Assembly (NCBI RefSeq): GCF_008831235.1
Contig: NZ_WBKF01000001.1
Span: forward strand, 1,484,529 to 1,548,528
DNA: 64,000 bases
DNA from: Pseudoclavibacter sp. CFCC 11306
GTDB lineage: Bacteria > Actinomycetota > Actinomycetes > Actinomycetales > Microbacteriaceae
Reading direction: 5' to 3'
The notes beneath the pieces were generated by a model. It worked only from the letters and a program-made list of their open reading frames with translations, made no database searches and was not told the origin of the DNA. Within the stretch, counting starts at the first letter, position 1. Each line of letters starts with the position of its first letter. Positions 1 to 7,791 of the stretch are shown here, in pieces. The position numbers and the translations under genes are program-made.

Positions 1-2
1 GC

Positions 3-842
3 ACATTCAATGTCGTACTGGGCGACGCGAGCACTGGGAATGCCCTGGTCGGTCATCCAGTGCCCCGACTCGTCTCGATCACCGGCTCGGTGCGGGCCGG
101 GCGCGAGGTCGCGCAGACGGCCAGCGAGGATCTCAAACGACTGCATCTCGAGCTGGGCGGCAAGGCACCGGTCATCGTCTTCGCCGATGCCGATCTCGAC
201 CGTGCAGTCGAGACGCTGGCCACCGCGGCATTCTTCAACGCCGGACAAGACTGCACGGCCGGAACTCGACTGCTCGTCGAGGCACCGGTGCATGACGCAT
301 TCGTGCAGCGCCTGGTCGAGCACATCGAACGACATGTGCGCACAGGCGATCCCCGATCAGCCGACACGTTCTATGGGCCTGTGAACAACGTCAACCAGTT
401 CGAACGACTGCTTGGCATCTTCGACCGCGTGCCCAGTCATGCGACAGTGCGCACGGGAGGGCATCGGGTAGGCGAGCTGGGCTTCTTCATAGCACCGACG
501 GTCATCACCGGAGTGCGCCAACAGGACGAACTCGTGCAAGAGGAGATCTTCGGCCCCGTCATCACTGTGCAGTCTTTTCGCGATGAGCCCGAGGCACTCG
601 AGCTCGCCAACGGAGTTGACTATGCTCTGGCGGCTTCTGTCTGGACGCAGCAGCATGGGCGAGCCGTTCGATTTCAGCGAGACCTCGACTTCGGCTGTGT
701 CTGGGTGAACACCCACCTGCCGTTCGTCTCAGAGATGCCTCACGGCGGGTTCAAACATTCTGGCTATGGCAAAGACCTCTCACACTACGCCTTTGACGAG
801 TACACACGAGTCAAACACGTCATGAGCTACACCGGGCCGTGA
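3..842 (+). CDS. Aldehyde dehydrogenase, gamma-aminobutyraldehyde dehydrogenase (PatD)-like, 5' truncated by window edge
   Basis: NAD(P)-dependent oxidation of an amino-aldehyde to the acid, probably cytosolic. The reading frame is open from base 3, so the N-terminal cofactor half lies outside the window; the visible part holds the GSVRAGREVA segment, the general-base Glu in HLELGGKAP, the catalytic Cys in NAGQDCTAG and the EIFGPV motif. The C-terminus (FKHSGYGKDLSHYAFDEYT) is typical of PatD/betaine-aldehyde-type enzymes, which act in putrescine degradation. It ends 27 bases before the convergent end of the next gene. The family is certain; the substrate is inferred from the C-terminal signature only. 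Confidence 0.9.
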   Translation, partial: TFNVVLGDASTGNALVGHPVPRLVSITGSVRAGREVAQTASEDLKRLHLELGGKAPVIVFADADLDRAVETLATAAFFNAGQDCTAGTRLLVEAPVHDAFVQRLVEHIERHVRTGDPRSADTFYGPVNNVNQFERLLGIFDRVPSHATVRTGGHRVGELGFFIAPTVITGVRQQDELVQEEIFGPVITVQSFRDEPEALELANGVDYALAASVWTQQHGRAVRFQRDLDFGCVWVNTHLPFVSEMPHGGFKHSGYGKDLSHYAFDEYTRVKHVMSYTGP

Positions 843-868
843 ACGCGCGACGACGCGCACTCTGTCTG

Positions 869-1369
869 TCAGCGGCCCACCGCAGAGATTCGCCCGGCGC
901 TCGCCAGTCCGAGAACGCCCGACACGATCAGGGCGGCGCCGACCGCCCACAGCACCCATACAGCGTCTCGCAGGGCGACCAAGCTGCCTCCCCAGCGACC
1001 GCCGACGAAGACCGGAGCATCCCATCCACCGTTAATGAGCACGAGCAGCGGCCCACCAGCGACAATCACACCGGCCGTCAGCATGGCTGTCCAAATCATT
1101 CGCCCAGGCGCTCTTCTGCGCACGACCGCGACCATCAGCACCAAGCAGGGCAGGGTGAGGCCGAAAAGCAGTGATCCCGCCACAACTGGGGCACCCCCTG
1201 CTGAGCCGAGTGACAGGCCGAGAGCCAGCGTCGCAAGGCCGGCGCAGGCCGTGAGACCGAACAGCGACGTGACGAAGATCACCGAACTGCGACGCTCGGC
1301 AGGCACACCGAGCACTGCGCGGTCGATGCGCTCGGTGACGGTCGGTCTGCGAAGGGGTCTGGCGTACAT
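869..1369 (-). CDS. Small integral membrane protein of unknown function
   Basis: About 166 residues with four predicted membrane segments: two closely spaced hydrophobic stretches around residues 30-75, one around 88-110 and one near 140-160, separated by short basic loops. No family was recognised. The start at 1369 is chosen because GGAAAGG lies about 8 bases upstream; an in-frame ATG at 1510 would start inside the upstream terminator hairpin and is unlikely. It sits downstream of rplI on the same strand but behind a strong terminator, so it probably has its own promoter. Confidence 0.7.
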   Translation of the reverse strand: MYARPLRRPTVTERIDRAVLGVPAERRSSVIFVTSLFGLTACAGLATLALGLSLGSAGGAPVVAGSLLFGLTLPCLVLMVAVVRRRAPGRMIWTAMLTAGVIVAGGPLLVLINGGWDAPVFVGGRWGGSLVALRDAVWVLWAVGAALIVSGVLGLASAGRISAVGR

Positions 1370-1496
1370 CAGGTGCCTTTCCGATACGACGATTCGCCTA
1401 GCGTAGCCGAGCGGAGCAGCTTCGAGAGGCTCCGTGCGGCCCGAGCCGGAACTCGGGGCCGGCGGATGCGCTGCTGACGCCAGCATGGAAACGGCA

Positions 1497-1533
1497 AGAG
1501 GCCCCGACATCCGTGATGGATGTCGGGGCCTCT
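1497..1533 (-). terminator. Rho-independent-type terminator of the rpsF-ssb-rpsR-rplI operon
   Basis: A perfect 16-bp inverted repeat (arms 1497-1512 and 1518-1533, loop GTGAT) lies 54 bases beyond the rplI stop codon. The arms contain GGCCCCGACATCC, giving a very stable stem. There is no long T-run after it, which is usual for actinobacterial terminators. Confidence 0.85.
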
Positions 1534-1587
1534 CCGCATCAGCCGACTGAGCGGGCTGACAGCCCGTGCCGTTCGGCTCTGCCTGAA

Positions 1588-2040
1588 CTACTTCTTGGCG
1601 ATGACCTGCAGCGTGATGTCTGCGACGACGTCGGGGTGCAGTTTGAGCTGCGCCTTGTGGTCACCGGTCGCCTTGATCGGATCGGCGATGACGATGCGCT
1701 TGCGGTCGACCTTGCCGATGCCTGCGGCTTCAATCGCCTCGGCGATGTCGGCGGGCTTCACCGCACCGAAGAGACGGCCTTCGCGGCCGGCCTTCGTCTC
1801 GAGGCGCACGCGCACGTTCTCGATGCGCAGCTTGAGGTCTTTGGCCTCTTCGATGGTCGCGAGCTCGCGAGCGGCACGAGCCGCGCGAATCTGCTCGACC
1901 TGCTTGGCGCCGCCGGCGCTCCAAGCGACGGCGTAGCCGTGCGGCAGCAGGTAGTTGCGCGCGTAGCCAGCCTTGACGTCGACGATGTCACCGGCAGTGC
2001 CGAGTCCGTCGACTTCCTGAGTCAGAATGAGTTTCGACAT
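1588..2040 (-). CDS. rplI: 50S ribosomal protein bL9
   Basis: Structural protein of the large ribosomal subunit that contacts 23S rRNA near the L1 stalk. The 150-residue product starts [14 protein letters not shown] and has the N-domain signature [21 protein letters not shown], followed by the long connecting helix and the C-terminal domain ([18 protein letters not shown]). Length and order are normal. It is the last gene of a four-gene operon, 30 bases after rpsR, and is followed by the strong hairpin at 1497-1533. Confidence 0.98.
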   Translation of the reverse strand: MSKLILTQEVDGLGTAGDIVDVKAGYARNYLLPHGYAVAWSAGGAKQVEQIRAARAARELATIEEAKDLKLRIENVRVRLETKAGREGRLFGAVKPADIAEAIEAAGIGKVDRKRIVIADPIKATGDHKAQLKLHPDVVADITLQVIAKK

Positions 2041-2070
2041 TGTGTTTCAGTCCCTTTCGCTTCTCGCGCC

Positions 2071-2334
2071 TCAGTGGCGGCCCGCGCCGGAGTACGGCAG
2101 CAGAGCGAGTTCACGGGCGTTCTTGACAGCGCGTGCGATCAGGCGCTGCTCCTGCACGCTCACACCGGTGATGCGACGTGAGCGAATCTTGCCACGCTCC
2201 GACACGAACTTGCGCAGGGTGTTGACATCTTTGTAGTCGACGACGTCGACGCGAATCACCTTGGAGGGCACAACCTTCTGGTTGAGCTTGGCGTTGCGCG
2301 CGGCCTTGGCGCGCGCTGCTCCCTTACCAGCCAT
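2071..2334 (-). CDS. rpsR: 30S ribosomal protein bS18
   Basis: Small-subunit protein that pairs with S6 on the platform of the 30S particle. The 87-residue product contains the S18 core ([19 protein letters not shown] and [19 protein letters not shown]) and a short basic N-terminus. There is no CXXC zinc-type motif, so this is the zinc-independent form. The 80-bp gap to ssb upstream holds no other gene. Confidence 0.98.
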   Translation of the reverse strand: MAGKGAARAKAARNAKLNQKVVPSKVIRVDVVDYKDVNTLRKFVSERGKIRSRRITGVSVQEQRLIARAVKNARELALLPYSGAGRH

Positions 2335-2414
2335 TTTCTACTTCTTTCTGAGTTCTTGAAACTGTGTGTTGCGGATGCCGGGTCGCCCCTGCCTCCGCGG
2401 TGTCTGAGACCGGC

Positions 2415-3044
2415 TTAGAACGGAGTGTCGTCGAGGTTGACGCCCGGCTGATTCCAGCCGTCGCCGCTCGAGACGGGCTCGCCCCATGCGTCGCCGCCGG
2501 GCTGACCGCCGCGGTTCTGACCACCCGGGTTCTGACCGCCTTGACCGCCGGCAGGCTGTGCCTGCTGACCGCCGAAGCCGCCCTGACCGCCCTGCTGGCC
2601 GTAACCACCCTGGCCGCCGCCGACTTGGCCGCCGCCCTGGTTGCTCTGGCCGCCGCCGAAGCCGCCCTGGCCACCACCACGAGCGACGCGCTCGACCTGA
2701 GCCGTCGCATAGCGCAGCGACGGACCGACCTCATCGATGTCGAGCTCGTAGCTGGTGCGGTTGTTGCCTTCACGATCCTGGTATGACCGCTGGCGCAGCC
2801 GACCCTGGGCGATGACGCGCATGCCCTTGGTCAGGCTCTTCGCGACGTGCTCTGCGAAGTCACGCCAAACGCTCGCACGAAGGAACAGCGCGTCGCCGTC
2901 CTTCCACTCACCCGAGGCGCGGTCGAAGCTGCGCGGGGTCGAGGCGATCGTGAATGACGCCACTGCGACACCGTTCTGGGTGTAGCGCAGCTCAGGGTCG
3001 CCGGTCAGGTTGCCGACGACCGTGATGACGGTCTCGCCAGCCAT
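2415..3044 (-). CDS. ssb: Single-stranded DNA-binding protein
   Basis: Binds single-stranded DNA during replication, repair and recombination. Residues 1-115 form the OB fold ([38 protein letters not shown]), then comes a disordered Gly/Gln-rich linker with repeated GGQGG-type units (about residues 120-190) and the acidic tip LDDTPF. The usual tip is DDDIPF or DDEPPF; Thr at the third-last position is a modest variant, while the terminal Pro-Phe that docks partner proteins is kept. Its start codon lies 3 bases from the end of rpsF, implying coupled translation. Confidence 0.97.
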   Translation of the reverse strand: MAGETVITVVGNLTGDPELRYTQNGVAVASFTIASTPRSFDRASGEWKDGDALFLRASVWRDFAEHVAKSLTKGMRVIAQGRLRQRSYQDREGNNRTSYELDIDEVGPSLRYATAQVERVARGGGQGGFGGGQSNQGGGQVGGGQGGYGQQGGQGGFGGQQAQPAGGQGGQNPGGQNRGGQPGGDAWGEPVSSGDGWNQPGVNLDDTPF

Positions 3045-3046
3045 GG

Positions 3047-3382
3047 TCAGCTGGCCTTCCGGGGCTGACGCAGCACGACACGCGCGTCTTCGGCGCGCAG
3101 CACCTTGGTGCGCAGCACGGAATCTGACAGACGCAGCAGACGGTCGACCTCGTTGATGGTGTCAGGGGTCGAGCTGATCTGCACGAAGGCGTAGCTGCCC
3201 TCGGTCTTCTTCTGAATGGGGTATGCGAACTGACGACGGCCCCAGATGTCGACGTTGTCGACGGTGCCGCCCTCTTTCGGGACGACAGCCAGGAACTTCT
3301 CGATGGTCGTGGCAACCTTTCGGTCATCCACCGACGGATCGAGAATCACGGCCAGCTCATACTTGTTGATGTTCTGAGACAT
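3047..3382 (-). CDS. rpsF: 30S ribosomal protein bS6
   Basis: Binds 16S rRNA as a heterodimer with S18. The 111-residue product starts [20 protein letters not shown] and contains the family motif [23 protein letters not shown] strong AAGGAGG Shine-Dalgarno sequence precedes the ATG. It is the first gene of the operon; the roughly 110-base leader upstream contains a small hairpin (GCAGA/TCTGC). Confidence 0.98.
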   Translation of the reverse strand: MSQNINKYELAVILDPSVDDRKVATTIEKFLAVVPKEGGTVDNVDIWGRRQFAYPIQKKTEGSYAFVQISSTPDTINEVDRLLRLSDSVLRTKVLRAEDARVVLRQPRKAS

Positions 3383-3493
3383 GAATCACCCACCTCCTTC
3401 GGACTCGAACGGCCGCAGAGCTCTTCTGCAGCAGGAGGGTAATCTCACTGCCCGGTCGTCGACACATGGGGTGCGACGGCACAGACTGGCCAA

Positions 3494-3499
3494 TCATAT
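3494..3499 (-). promoter_or_regulatory. Candidate -10 box for the rpsF operon
   Basis: TATGAT on the minus strand, with no convincing -35 hexamer at 16-18 bases. It would give a leader of about 105 bases before rpsF, enough for an S6:S18-type autoregulatory structure, although I cannot fold it here. It lies in the only gap between rpsF and the upstream operon. Confidence 0.35.
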
Positions 3500-3525
3500 C
3501 AGCAGCAGGAGCCGTTCTGCCAGAG

Positions 3526-4323
3526 TCACTCGAGCAGATGCCGCCGAACGCCCTCGCCGACCGCGCGCATCTGCGCCAGCGCCTCGTCGCGCCGGTCATC
3601 GCCGCGACGCCAGTTCGCGAGCACCGCGTAGGCGACTCGACGTGTCTGCGACATCGCGACGCCGATGTCTGCACGGGCGCAGCCGATCGTGCCCGTCTTG
3701 TTCCAGAGCCACACCTCAGGGTCGTAGTAGTAATGCGAGAGCGGATCGACGTTGAATGCACTGGCGACCATCGAGCAGTCCATGCCGGCACCCAGCCACC
3801 GGGTGAAGACGTCGATGCTCGACGACGTGAGCGTCTCGCCGCGGGCGATGCGCGCCACGAAGTCCGCGAGCTCTCGCGCACTGCCATGCGAAAGCGTCGG
3901 CGACTGCCCTGGCTGCATGGGCCAGCGCACGATGTCGTCGAGACCAGAGTCTCGATAGCCAAGTCGCTCGGTATGCTGCTGCACGGCGTCCAGCCCCACC
4001 ACTCGACACAGAGTGTTCGTGGCGGCGTTGTCGCTCACCGCGCCGATCAGCGTGCAGATGTCGTAGACGCTGAGCGTGTCAGCCTGCAGCAGATACCAGA
4101 GCCCGGAGTTGTCGATGATCTCCGACGGGCGACGGGTGATCTGCTCCTCAAGCACCCGCTCTCCGCGATCGACCTGATCGAGCACAGTGTGCAGCAGAAA
4201 GATCTTGCCGACGCTCGCGGTGTTGAGCACTCGATCGACGGAGTGCTCCAGCAGCACTTCTCCGGTGTCGATGTCGAACACCTTGGCCGACCACTGCATG
4301 GTCTCATCGTCGTGCACCTGCAT
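3526..4323 (-). CDS. Signal-less class A beta-lactamase-fold serine hydrolase (paralogue 1)
   Basis: A 265-residue penicillin-recognising serine hydrolase. The three active-site boxes are visible: SVGK (Ser37-Lys40), SDN (97-99) and KTG (209-211). The omega-loop ExxLN motif that supplies the deacylating Glu of true class A beta-lactamases was not found, and there is no signal peptide, so it is probably a cytosolic amidase/peptidase rather than a resistance enzyme. The start at 4323 shares its A with the upstream stop (TGATG) and has AGGAGG just upstream; a start at 4374 would overlap the previous gene by 50 bases. It is the last gene of the long peptide operon and a paralogue of the product at 5411-6232. 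Confidence 0.85.
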   Translation of the reverse strand: MQVHDDETMQWSAKVFDIDTGEVLLEHSVDRVLNTASVGKIFLLHTVLDQVDRGERVLEEQITRRPSEIIDNSGLWYLLQADTLSVYDICTLIGAVSDNAATNTLCRVVGLDAVQQHTERLGYRDSGLDDIVRWPMQPGQSPTLSHGSARELADFVARIARGETLTSSSIDVFTRWLGAGMDCSMVASAFNVDPLSHYYYDPEVWLWNKTGTIGCARADIGVAMSQTRRVAYAVLANWRRGDDRRDEALAQMRAVGEGVRRHLLE

Positions 4324-5414
4324 CAGATCTCCTCCTGCTCTCCGCGGACGAAGGCGCTCAGACGCCCTGTCCACGCCTTCGTCGACGCCTGCACCGTGAT
4401 GCGATCGCCGGTGAGGTCGGCCACCGCGGTCGCCAGCGTATACAGGTCGTCACGCCGGTTCAGCACGCCGGGCGCGCGCAGTGCCGCCAGCACACCGGCG
4501 GCATCCACCGTGCCCGACGACGTCTCAGCACTCTCGACCGCCGACGACAGGGCACGACGCCGAGCGCGGCTCTCGGCGAGCCACTCGTCGTCATCGGCGA
4601 CGCTCAGCCCGGCCTGCGCGCCGTCGACGAGACGCAGATGGTTGGTGTGGCAGACCGCGGCGGAGGCTGCGGAGACCTCGCTCACCCGCCCGGCCGCGTT
4701 CTCGATCACGTCGGCTCGACCGGCGAGGGCATCTGCGATGTCGAACGAGAAGCCTCCGGCGCACGGAGTCTCGCGCACCACACGGCGCGCCGCCTCCCCG
4801 TCAGACTGGCGTTGGGCGTGACGCGCGACGAAGTGTCGCCCACACCCGGTCACGGCAGGGGTCGTCACGGGAACGTGGTCGAGGCCGAAGACCAGGCCCG
4901 CCGAGGTCGCGACGAACGAATTCGCGGGCAGCATTCCCGGGTACCAGATCACGGTGCAGCTGGGGTCGCCATCGATGTCGAGTGTGATGAGACGCACATC
5001 GTCGCGGAGATGGGCGTCTCCGTCTTCGTTGTGGCCCAGCACGACGTGGCCGTCGTTGGCGGTGCAGACGTCTGAGCACCCAGTGCCGTCGCGACCGAGA
5101 TCACCGCGCAGGTTGTACACCCAGAGATCGAGTTCGTGCTGACCGGCCCCTGCAGCGATCCAGGCGAGCTCCTGGGCCTCAACGGGCAGCTGTCGTGTGG
5201 TGCTGTCGATGATGCGGCTCAGTCGTTCGGCCCATTGCGGGTCGTCGATTCGGCTCATCAGCGACTGCCACTGCTGATCGACGCGGCTGCGCACCGAGGC
5301 GATCAGCTCGGCGTGCTCGCGGCCGAGGGCGAGAAAGACCGACTCGCGGTCACCGCGAAAGACCGTCCACGGCAGACCCGCGACAGTCGGCAGCGACTCG
5401 ACCTGGGCGGTCAT
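4323..5414 (-). CDS. C45-family Ntn hydrolase / acyl-CoA:6-APA acyltransferase-like protein
   Basis: A 363-residue member of the family of fungal isopenicillin-N acyltransferase and bacterial acyl-peptide hydrolases, which self-cleave to expose an N-terminal Cys nucleophile. The likely cleavage point is before Cys113 (DGTGCSDV), followed by the family block HVVLGHNEDGD and later FGLDHVPVTTPAVTG. There is no signal peptide. Its ATGA start overlaps the upstream beta-lactamase-like gene and its stop overlaps the next, so all three are translated together. Known relatives make or hydrolyse amide bonds of beta-lactams, N-acyl amino acids or D-peptides; the substrate here is not known. Confidence 0.8.
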   Translation of the reverse strand: MTAQVESLPTVAGLPWTVFRGDRESVFLALGREHAELIASVRSRVDQQWQSLMSRIDDPQWAERLSRIIDSTTRQLPVEAQELAWIAAGAGQHELDLWVYNLRGDLGRDGTGCSDVCTANDGHVVLGHNEDGDAHLRDDVRLITLDIDGDPSCTVIWYPGMLPANSFVATSAGLVFGLDHVPVTTPAVTGCGRHFVARHAQRQSDGEAARRVVRETPCAGGFSFDIADALAGRADVIENAAGRVSEVSAASAAVCHTNHLRLVDGAQAGLSVADDDEWLAESRARRRALSSAVESAETSSGTVDAAGVLAALRAPGVLNRRDDLYTLATAVADLTGDRITVQASTKAWTGRLSAFVRGEQEEI

Positions 5415-6232
5415 GCAGGCAGCCCGGTGACATGCTCGCGAATCTGCTCGCCGATGGCATGCATCGCCCGCAGCACAGGAGCACGCAGATCGTCGGGCTC
5501 ACCCTTCCAGTTGGCGGCCACCGCATAGGCGACGCCTGACTGCGGCCCGCTGACGACGCCCACATCGATGCGGGCGAAGTCGGTGCTGCCGGTCTTATGA
5601 CGCAGCACCATCTGCTGGTACTCGGGTTCGACGTGTGCGAGAGGATCAAGCAGGAACGCATCGGCGACCATCGAGGTGTCGACGTCTGCGGCAAGCCAGT
5701 CGAGCACCTGCTCGCTGACGGCAGCCGAAATGATCTCGCGACGCCCGAGCCGCCCGATCACGTCGCTGAGCTCGGCGGCGGTGCCGTACGACGGCGTCCA
5801 GGGCAGATCGGGGGTGCGCTCGTTGCGAATGTAGTCATGCAGTGACGTGCGCGCATACCCCAGCGCCGGTGCGACCGCGCGCACTGAGTCGAGGCCGCAC
5901 AGATGGATGAGCGCGTTGGTCGCCAGATTGTCGCTGACCGCACCGACCAAAAGAGCGGCGTCATGCACGGTGATGCGCTGATCGTGCATGCGATACAGCA
6001 GACCTGAATCGGCGACACGCAGCTCGTCGGGAATCTCGATACGCTGCTCCGCGACCAGGCTGCCTTCGTCGAGTCGCCGCGCAGTCTCGATCAGCAGAAA
6101 GATCTTGCCGATGCTTGCGGTCTCACACTGCGTATCGGGCTGGTGCGAGGCGAGCACCTCGCCGGTCTGCGCATCGGCAGCCTGGATCGACCAGGTCACA
6201 CGTGGATGCAGCTCGGGAATCTCGATGGTCAC
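5411..6232 (-). CDS. Signal-less class A beta-lactamase-fold serine hydrolase (paralogue 2)
   Basis: A 273-residue paralogue of the product at 3526-4323, with SIGK (Ser40-Lys43), SDN (100-102) and KTG (213-215). As in its partner, the omega-loop Glu motif ExxLN is missing (the region reads YIRNERTPDLPW) and no export signal is present. It starts with GTG overlapping the lrp stop (GTGA) and has AAGGAG upstream. The pair flanking a C45 enzyme suggests two related substrates or a heteromeric complex; this is inference. Confidence 0.85.
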   Translation of the reverse strand: MTIEIPELHPRVTWSIQAADAQTGEVLASHQPDTQCETASIGKIFLLIETARRLDEGSLVAEQRIEIPDELRVADSGLLYRMHDQRITVHDAALLVGAVSDNLATNALIHLCGLDSVRAVAPALGYARTSLHDYIRNERTPDLPWTPSYGTAAELSDVIGRLGRREIISAAVSEQVLDWLAADVDTSMVADAFLLDPLAHVEPEYQQMVLRHKTGSTDFARIDVGVVSGPQSGVAYAVAANWKGEPDDLRAPVLRAMHAIGEQIREHVTGLPA

Positions 6233-6759
6233 TGCGGCTCCTTGTCGGTCATTGCGGTGTCGGTCGTTGCGGTGTCGGTCATGGTCTGCGCTCCCGTCGG
6301 CGTGCAGGCCAGCTGTTCATGGCGATGTTCGAAGGGCGTACTCAGAATAATCGTGGTTCGAGTTGTGACCCGTGCATGAAGACGAATGCTGCCGATCAGC
6401 TGTTCCAGCGCGTCGGGCCCTGCCACGCGCACGAACAGCACGTAGCTGGCCGCGCCTGCCACCGAGTAGCACGAGACGATACCCTCGACGTGATGCAGCC
6501 GCTCGGGGGCGTCGTCCGGCTGCCCGGGATCGACCGGGGTGATCTCGATGAGGGCGGTCAGCGAGCGCCCGAGCCGGTCGTAGTCGACTCGTGCCTGATA
6601 ACCCGTGATGAGGCCCGTGCTCTCGAGCCGGCGCAGGCGCAGCTGCACTGCCGACGTCGACAGCCCGGTCGCCTCGGCCAGTGCGGCGAGACGCGCCCGA
6701 CCATCGCGCATCAGCAGATCGATGATGATGCGGTCGATCTCGTCGACTCTTTCAGTCAT
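6229..6759 (-). CDS. Lrp/AsnC-family transcriptional regulator
   Basis: A 176-residue regulator with an N-terminal winged-helix domain (IDRIIIDLLMRDGRARLAAL ... LSTSAVQLRLRRLESTGLI) and a C-terminal RAM ligand-binding domain. Lrp proteins sense amino acids and often control neighbouring amino-acid or peptide genes. The last 20 residues are an unusual repetitive tail (TDTATTDTAMTDKEPQ) encoded by short direct repeats that also place the ribosome-binding site of the next gene. Being inside the operon it probably regulates, autoregulation is likely. Confidence 0.9.
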   Translation of the reverse strand: MTERVDEIDRIIIDLLMRDGRARLAALAEATGLSTSAVQLRLRRLESTGLITGYQARVDYDRLGRSLTALIEITPVDPGQPDDAPERLHHVEGIVSCYSVAGAASYVLFVRVAGPDALEQLIGSIRLHARVTTRTTIILSTPFEHRHEQLACTPTGAQTMTDTATTDTAMTDKEPQ

Positions 6760-6780
6760 CAGCCACCACCTCTCTGCGTC

Positions 6781-7791
6781 TCAGATCGACTCGACGACCA
6801 GACGGGGATGCTCCGTCGCGAGAGCGCACAGCCGGGCAGTCGCGCCCATGGGGACGCTCGGCGCTTCGGGGTCATGCCCGATGCCCAGCTCCCAGGCCAC
6901 TGGAACGCCCAGATCGCCCACGTAGTGCATCATGAGCGCACGAACGTCGTCGGACGGAGCGCAGTCGTGCCATGAGCCGAACACGATGCCGGCGGCCGCA
7001 CGCAGCCAGCCGCAGCGCTGCAGCTGGATCATGAGGTTGTCGAGTCGATAGAGGTCTTCTTCGATGTCTTCGAGAATCGCGATGCCCCCCGTGGGCAGCG
7101 TGAACTCGGGGGCGCCGATCGACGCCGCGATCAGACTCAGATTGCCTCCGAAGGTACGCCCTCGCACCTCGCCGGCGACGAGCGTCTCAGCCTGGGGCCC
7201 GGTGATCACCCGACCGCCCCACGGCTCCATCATCCAACGATGCACATCGGCTCGAATGAACGACGAATCGTGAAACACCGCGTTGGCCGGCATCGGGCTG
7301 AACAGCGTGGGAACGCCGACGTTCGCACCCCAGGCCTGATGCAGGGCGGTGACGTCTGATGACCCGGTGAGCAGCTTGACTCGCCCGGACGCGCTGATGC
7401 GTGCGTCACGCATCGCCGACCAGTCGATCTCGTCGAGCAGCCGCATCGCGCCATACCCGCCGCGCAGACAGACCACCGCCTGCGCCTCCGGGTCGAGCCA
7501 TGCCTCGACGAGGTCGGCCCGGCGATCGTCGTCGGTGCCCGCAAGGTAGGGCAGCTGCCCGTCGGTGTCGTGGGCGTGGCGACCGACGACAGGACGCAGC
7601 CCCCATATGCTCAGCTGCTCGACGGCATACGCGATGCTGGCCGCGCTGCTCGGGCCGGAGGGCGCCACCAAGCGCACGCGATCGCCCGGGCGCAGCGGCG
7701 CCTCGCTGAGAAAGGCGTCGTCGAGAAAGCCCGCATCCGTGCTGGCATGGCCGTGGTCGGCAACGCCGACGGTCTGGGGCGCCGCGCTCAC
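6781..7791 (-). CDS. ldcA: S66-family LD-carboxypeptidase (muramoyltetrapeptide carboxypeptidase-like)
   Basis: Cytosolic serine peptidase that removes the terminal D-amino acid from murein tetrapeptides. The 336-residue product has the N-terminal RLVAPSGPSS motif, the nucleophile box GSSD (Ser145; usually GYSD), CLRGGYGAMRLLDEID, the Glu in LEDIEED and the His in GIGHD, i.e. a complete Ser-Glu-His triad. It begins with GTG overlapping the ATPase stop (GTGA). About 30 extra N-terminal residues precede the domain. Its place behind a dipeptide importer supports muropeptide recycling or scavenging. Confidence 0.88.
   Translation of the reverse strand: MSAAPQTVGVADHGHASTDAGFLDDAFLSEAPLRPGDRVRLVAPSGPSSAASIAYAVEQLSIWGLRPVVGRHAHDTDGQLPYLAGTDDDRRADLVEAWLDPEAQAVVCLRGGYGAMRLLDEIDWSAMRDARISASGRVKLLTGSSDVTALHQAWGANVGVPTLFSPMPANAVFHDSSFIRADVHRWMMEPWGGRVITGPQAETLVAGEVRGRTFGGNLSLIAASIGAPEFTLPTGGIAILEDIEEDLYRLDNLMIQLQRCGWLRAAAGIVFGSWHDCAPSDDVRALMMHYVGDLGVPVAWELGIGHDPEAPSVPMGATARLCALATEHPRLVVESI

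Noticed and set aside
842-869. Short GCGCG-ACGA-CGCGC hairpin between the first two genes as terminator
   Set aside because: Only a 5-bp stem without T-run; too weak to list as a feature.
3466-4821. Long plus-strand open frame (451 codons) antisense to the beta-lactamase-like and C45 genes
   Set aside because: The protein is Arg/His-rich without domains, and the opposite strand has clear motifs and overlapping starts; a GC-driven shadow.
3526-6232. Beta-lactam resistance genes
   Set aside because: No export signal and no omega-loop Glu motif; embedded in a peptide-use operon.
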